DNA from: CAZLMF01 sp964560565
GTDB taxonomy: Bacteria > Bacillota > Clostridia > Oscillospirales > Ruminococcaceae
DNA length: 7,750 nucleotides
Direction of reading: 5' to 3'
NCBI GenBank assembly: GCA_964560565.1
Contig: CAZLMF010000074.1
Span: 1 to 7,750 of the forward strand
Both the position numbers and the translations under genes were made by a program. This document shows, piece after piece, positions 5,434 through 7,750 of this stretch (the stretch's first letter is position 1; each line of letters begins with the position of its first letter). Below the pieces are notes generated by a model. It searched no databases, was not told the origin of the DNA, and saw only the letters and a list, made by a program, of their open reading frames with translations.

Positions 5434-7750
5434 ATGAGCATGGATAAGAACAAAACCAACCCCATTGTAGATAGCGTTGAAAAGCTAGAGCAGGCAATCC
5501 TAAGAGTAAGGCAGGCGCAGAAAATATTTGCAACCTACACACAAGAACAGGTTGATAAGATTTTCCTTGCGGCAGCATCTGCTGCTAACAAACAGCGCAT
5601 TTATCTCTCAAAGCTTGCAGTTGAAGAAACGGGCATGGGTGTCGTTGAGGATAAGGTTATAAAAAATCACTACGCGTCAGAGTATATCTACAATGCTTAT
5701 AAAGACACAAAAACCTGCGGAGTTATCAGTGAGGATAAGGCATACGGCACACAGACAATAGCAGAGCCTATCGGGCTGATTGCAGCTGTTATTCCTACCA
5801 CCAACCCCACCTCAACCGCAATATTCAAAACCCTAATTTGCCTAAAGACAAGAAATGGCATTATTATAAGCCCTCACCCACGTGCTAAGAGATCAACCAT
5901 TGAGGCTGCAAGGATAGTCCTTGAAGCTGCAGTTGCAGCAGGGGCACCTGAGGGAATAATCGACTGGATTGACGTTCCGAGCCTTGAGATGACAAACCTT
6001 ATCATGAGGGAATGTGATACAATTCTTGCAACCGGCGGCTATGGCATGGTTAAGGCTGCATACTCAAGCGGCAAGCCTGCAATCGGTGTTGGAGCGGGTA
6101 ATACCCCTGCAATTATCGATGAAAGCGCAGACATTCTGCTGGCTGTCAACTCTATTATTCACTCTAAAACCTTTGACAATGGTATGATTTGCGCATCTGA
6201 GCAGTCAGTTATTATTCTTGATAAAGTATACAACAAGGCTAAAAAGGAATTTGCAGATCGTGGCTGCTATATCTTAAATAAGGACGAAACCGAAAAGGTC
6301 AGAAAGACCATAATCATCAACAACTCACTTAACGCTAAGATTGTAGGGCAGTCCGCACACACTATTGCAGCCCTTGCGGGGGTTAAAGTACCCGAAAGCA
6401 CTAAAATCCTTATAGGCGAAGTCGAAAGCGTTGAGCTTTCAGAGGAGTTTGCCCATGAGAAGCTATCCCCAGTTCTTGCTATGTACAAGGCAAAGGACTT
6501 CGAGGATGCACTTGCTAAGGCTGAGCAGCTAATAGCAGACGGCGGCTACGGGCACACCTCATCTATTTACCTAAACACTATAACAGCACGCGAAAAGCTG
6601 GATATATTCTCGGCTCGCATGAAGACCTGCCGTATACTGGTCAACACACCATCCTCACACGGAGGCATAGGTGACCTATACAACTTCAAGCTTGCACCGT
6701 CACTTACTCTAGGCTGCGGCTCATGGGGCGGCAACTCCGTAAGTGAGAACGTTGGAGTAAAGCATTTGGTTAACATCAAGACAGTTGCTGAGAGGAGAGA
6801 AAATATGCTTTGGTTTAGAGCACCTGAAAAAATATATCTGAAGAAGGGCTGCTTGCCTGTTGCGCTAGATGAGCTGGGAACAGTCCTTAACAAGAAAAGG
6901 GTGTTCATTGTAACCGACGGATTCCTTTACAACAACGGCTATACAAAGCCCGTGACAAACAAGCTTGATGAGATGGGCATTATGCATACCACCTTCTACA
7001 ATGTTGAGCCAGACCCAACACTTGCTTGTGCTAAGGATGGCGCAGCTCAAATGAGAGCTTTCAATCCTGATACTATCATTGCAATAGGCGGCGGTAGTGC
7101 AATGGACGCTGCTAAAATCATGTGGGTACTTTACGAGCACCCCGAAGCAGACTTTATGGACATGGCAATGCGCTTTGTTGACATTCGCAAACGTATCTAT
7201 ACCTTCCCCAAGATGGGCGAAAAGGCATACTTTATTGCGATTCCAACCACAGCAGGCACAGGCTCGGAGGTTACTCCCTTCGCGGTTATCACAGACGAGG
7301 AAAGCGGCGTGAAATATCCTCTTGCAGACTATGAGCTAATGCCAAGAATGGCAATCGTTGACGCTGATTTGATGATGAATGCACCTAAGGGGTTGACTGC
7401 CGCATCGGGCATTGACGCTGTCACCCACGCACTTGAAGCGTATGCAGCTATGCTTGCTACTGACTACACAGACGGCCTTGCACTGCGCTCACTCAAGATG
7501 GTATTCGAGTATCTGCCTCGTGCATACGACAATGGTCCAAATGATCCTGTTGCCCGTGAGAAGATGGCAAATGCGGCTACAATGGCTGGTATGGCGTTTG
7601 CGAACGCATTTCTAGGCGTATGCCACTCAATGGCACATAAGCTTGGTGCATTCTATAACTTGCCCCATGGAATTGCAAATGCGCTTATGATAAACGAAGT
7701 TTTGCGCTTCAACGCATCTGAAACCCCTGTGAAGATGGGAACATTCTCAC
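5434..7750 (+). CDS. adhE: Bifunctional acetaldehyde-CoA/alcohol dehydrogenase AdhE, 3' partial
   Basis: AdhE reduces acetyl-CoA to acetaldehyde and then to ethanol, using two NADH, and forms cytoplasmic spirosome filaments. The frame is open from ATG 5434 to the window end: 772 codons of an expected 860-900. The N-terminal aldehyde dehydrogenase domain (about 1-450) shows PTTNPTSTAIFKTL, GVGAGNTPA and the catalytic Cys253 in FDNGMICASEQ (TGC 6190-6192). A linker (about 450-465) leads to the iron-dependent alcohol dehydrogenase domain with GGGSAMDAAK (553-562), PTTAGTGSEVTPFAVI, and the four iron ligands at Asp661, His665, His731 and His745, which keep the E. coli AdhE spacing. All catalytic residues in view are intact. 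The start is set by AAAGGAG (5419-5425), 8 nt before the ATG. It lies 53 bp after rex and is presumably controlled by it. The missing part is the C-terminal end of the ADH domain. Confidence 0.96.
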   Translation, partial: MSMDKNKTNPIVDSVEKLEQAILRVRQAQKIFATYTQEQVDKIFLAAASAANKQRIYLSKLAVEETGMGVVEDKVIKNHYASEYIYNAYKDTKTCGVISEDKAYGTQTIAEPIGLIAAVIPTTNPTSTAIFKTLICLKTRNGIIISPHPRAKRSTIEAARIVLEAAVAAGAPEGIIDWIDVPSLEMTNLIMRECDTILATGGYGMVKAAYSSGKPAIGVGAGNTPAIIDESADILLAVNSIIHSKTFDNGMICASEQSVIILDKVYNKAKKEFADRGCYILNKDETEKVRKTIIINNSLNAKIVGQSAHTIAALAGVKVPESTKILIGEVESVELSEEFAHEKLSPVLAMYKAKDFEDALAKAEQLIADGGYGHTSSIYLNTITAREKLDIFSARMKTCRILVNTPSSHGGIGDLYNFKLAPSLTLGCGSWGGNSVSENVGVKHLVNIKTVAERRENMLWFRAPEKIYLKKGCLPVALDELGTVLNKKRVFIVTDGFLYNNGYTKPVTNKLDEMGIMHTTFYNVEPDPTLACAKDGAAQMRAFNPDTIIAIGGGSAMDAAKIMWVLYEHPEADFMDMAMRFVDIRKRIYTFPKMGEKAYFIAIPTTAGTGSEVTPFAVITDEESGVKYPLADYELMPRMAIVDADLMMNAPKGLTAASGIDAVTHALEAYAAMLATDYTDGLALRSLKMVFEYLPRAYDNGPNDPVAREKMANAATMAGMAFANAFLGVCHSMAHKLGAFYNLPHGIANALMINEVLRFNASETPVKMGTFS

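Noticed and set aside
6267..7615. Several open frames of 67-113 codons on both strands within adhE
   Set aside because: All fall inside the continuous AdhE frame, which carries all expected catalytic residues, so these are shadows.

Overview
The window is about 7.75 kb of low-to-mid GC DNA from an anaerobic Firmicute, most likely a member of the Clostridia. The protein types suggest this: a clostridial FeoB, a large serine recombinase, a Rex/AdhE fermentation module, strong AGGAGG-type ribosome binding sites and a TTGTTAA-type Rex operator. A run of exactly 100 N inside the recombinase gene marks a scaffold join, so this is a draft or metagenome assembly. Placement in class Clostridia is an inference from protein character, not a database result.

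Left part (1-2010): the cytoplasmic half of a membrane sensor histidine kinase (+ strand, start outside the window) runs tail to tail into the 3' portion of a ferrous iron transporter gene, feoB (- strand). The two reading frames overlap by 48 bp. The feoB portion starts abruptly at the conserved MCMGFGCN motif. The G-protein domain, its linker and the first Gate region are missing.

Middle part (2020-3512): on the same strand as feoB, ending only about 20 bp from its first recognisable codons, is a large serine site-specific recombinase gene interrupted by the N gap. It is preceded by a 54-residue ORF whose end overlaps the recombinase start by 11 bp. This looks like one end of a mobile element integrated in feoB. 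The missing 5' half of feoB is not on the other side, where a LysR gene begins instead. The element is therefore very small, or a rearrangement removed the other half, or the scaffold is wrongly joined inside the recombinase.

Right part (3513-7750): divergently from the recombinase lies a LysR-family regulator with a TTG start, an extended -10 promoter and a perfect 13-bp palindrome over the expected transcription start. A hairpin closes that gene. Next come rex (NADH/NAD+-sensing repressor) and adhE (bifunctional acetaldehyde/alcohol dehydrogenase, cut by the window end), probably one operon. A near-consensus Rex operator lies over the -10 box of the predicted rex promoter. The simplest reading is that high NADH releases Rex, and the operon then makes more AdhE to reoxidise NADH by forming ethanol.

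I found no RNA genes, CRISPR arrays or insertion-sequence transposases. The most unusual feature is the feoB/recombinase junction. I do not see convincing evidence for a wholly new biological system.
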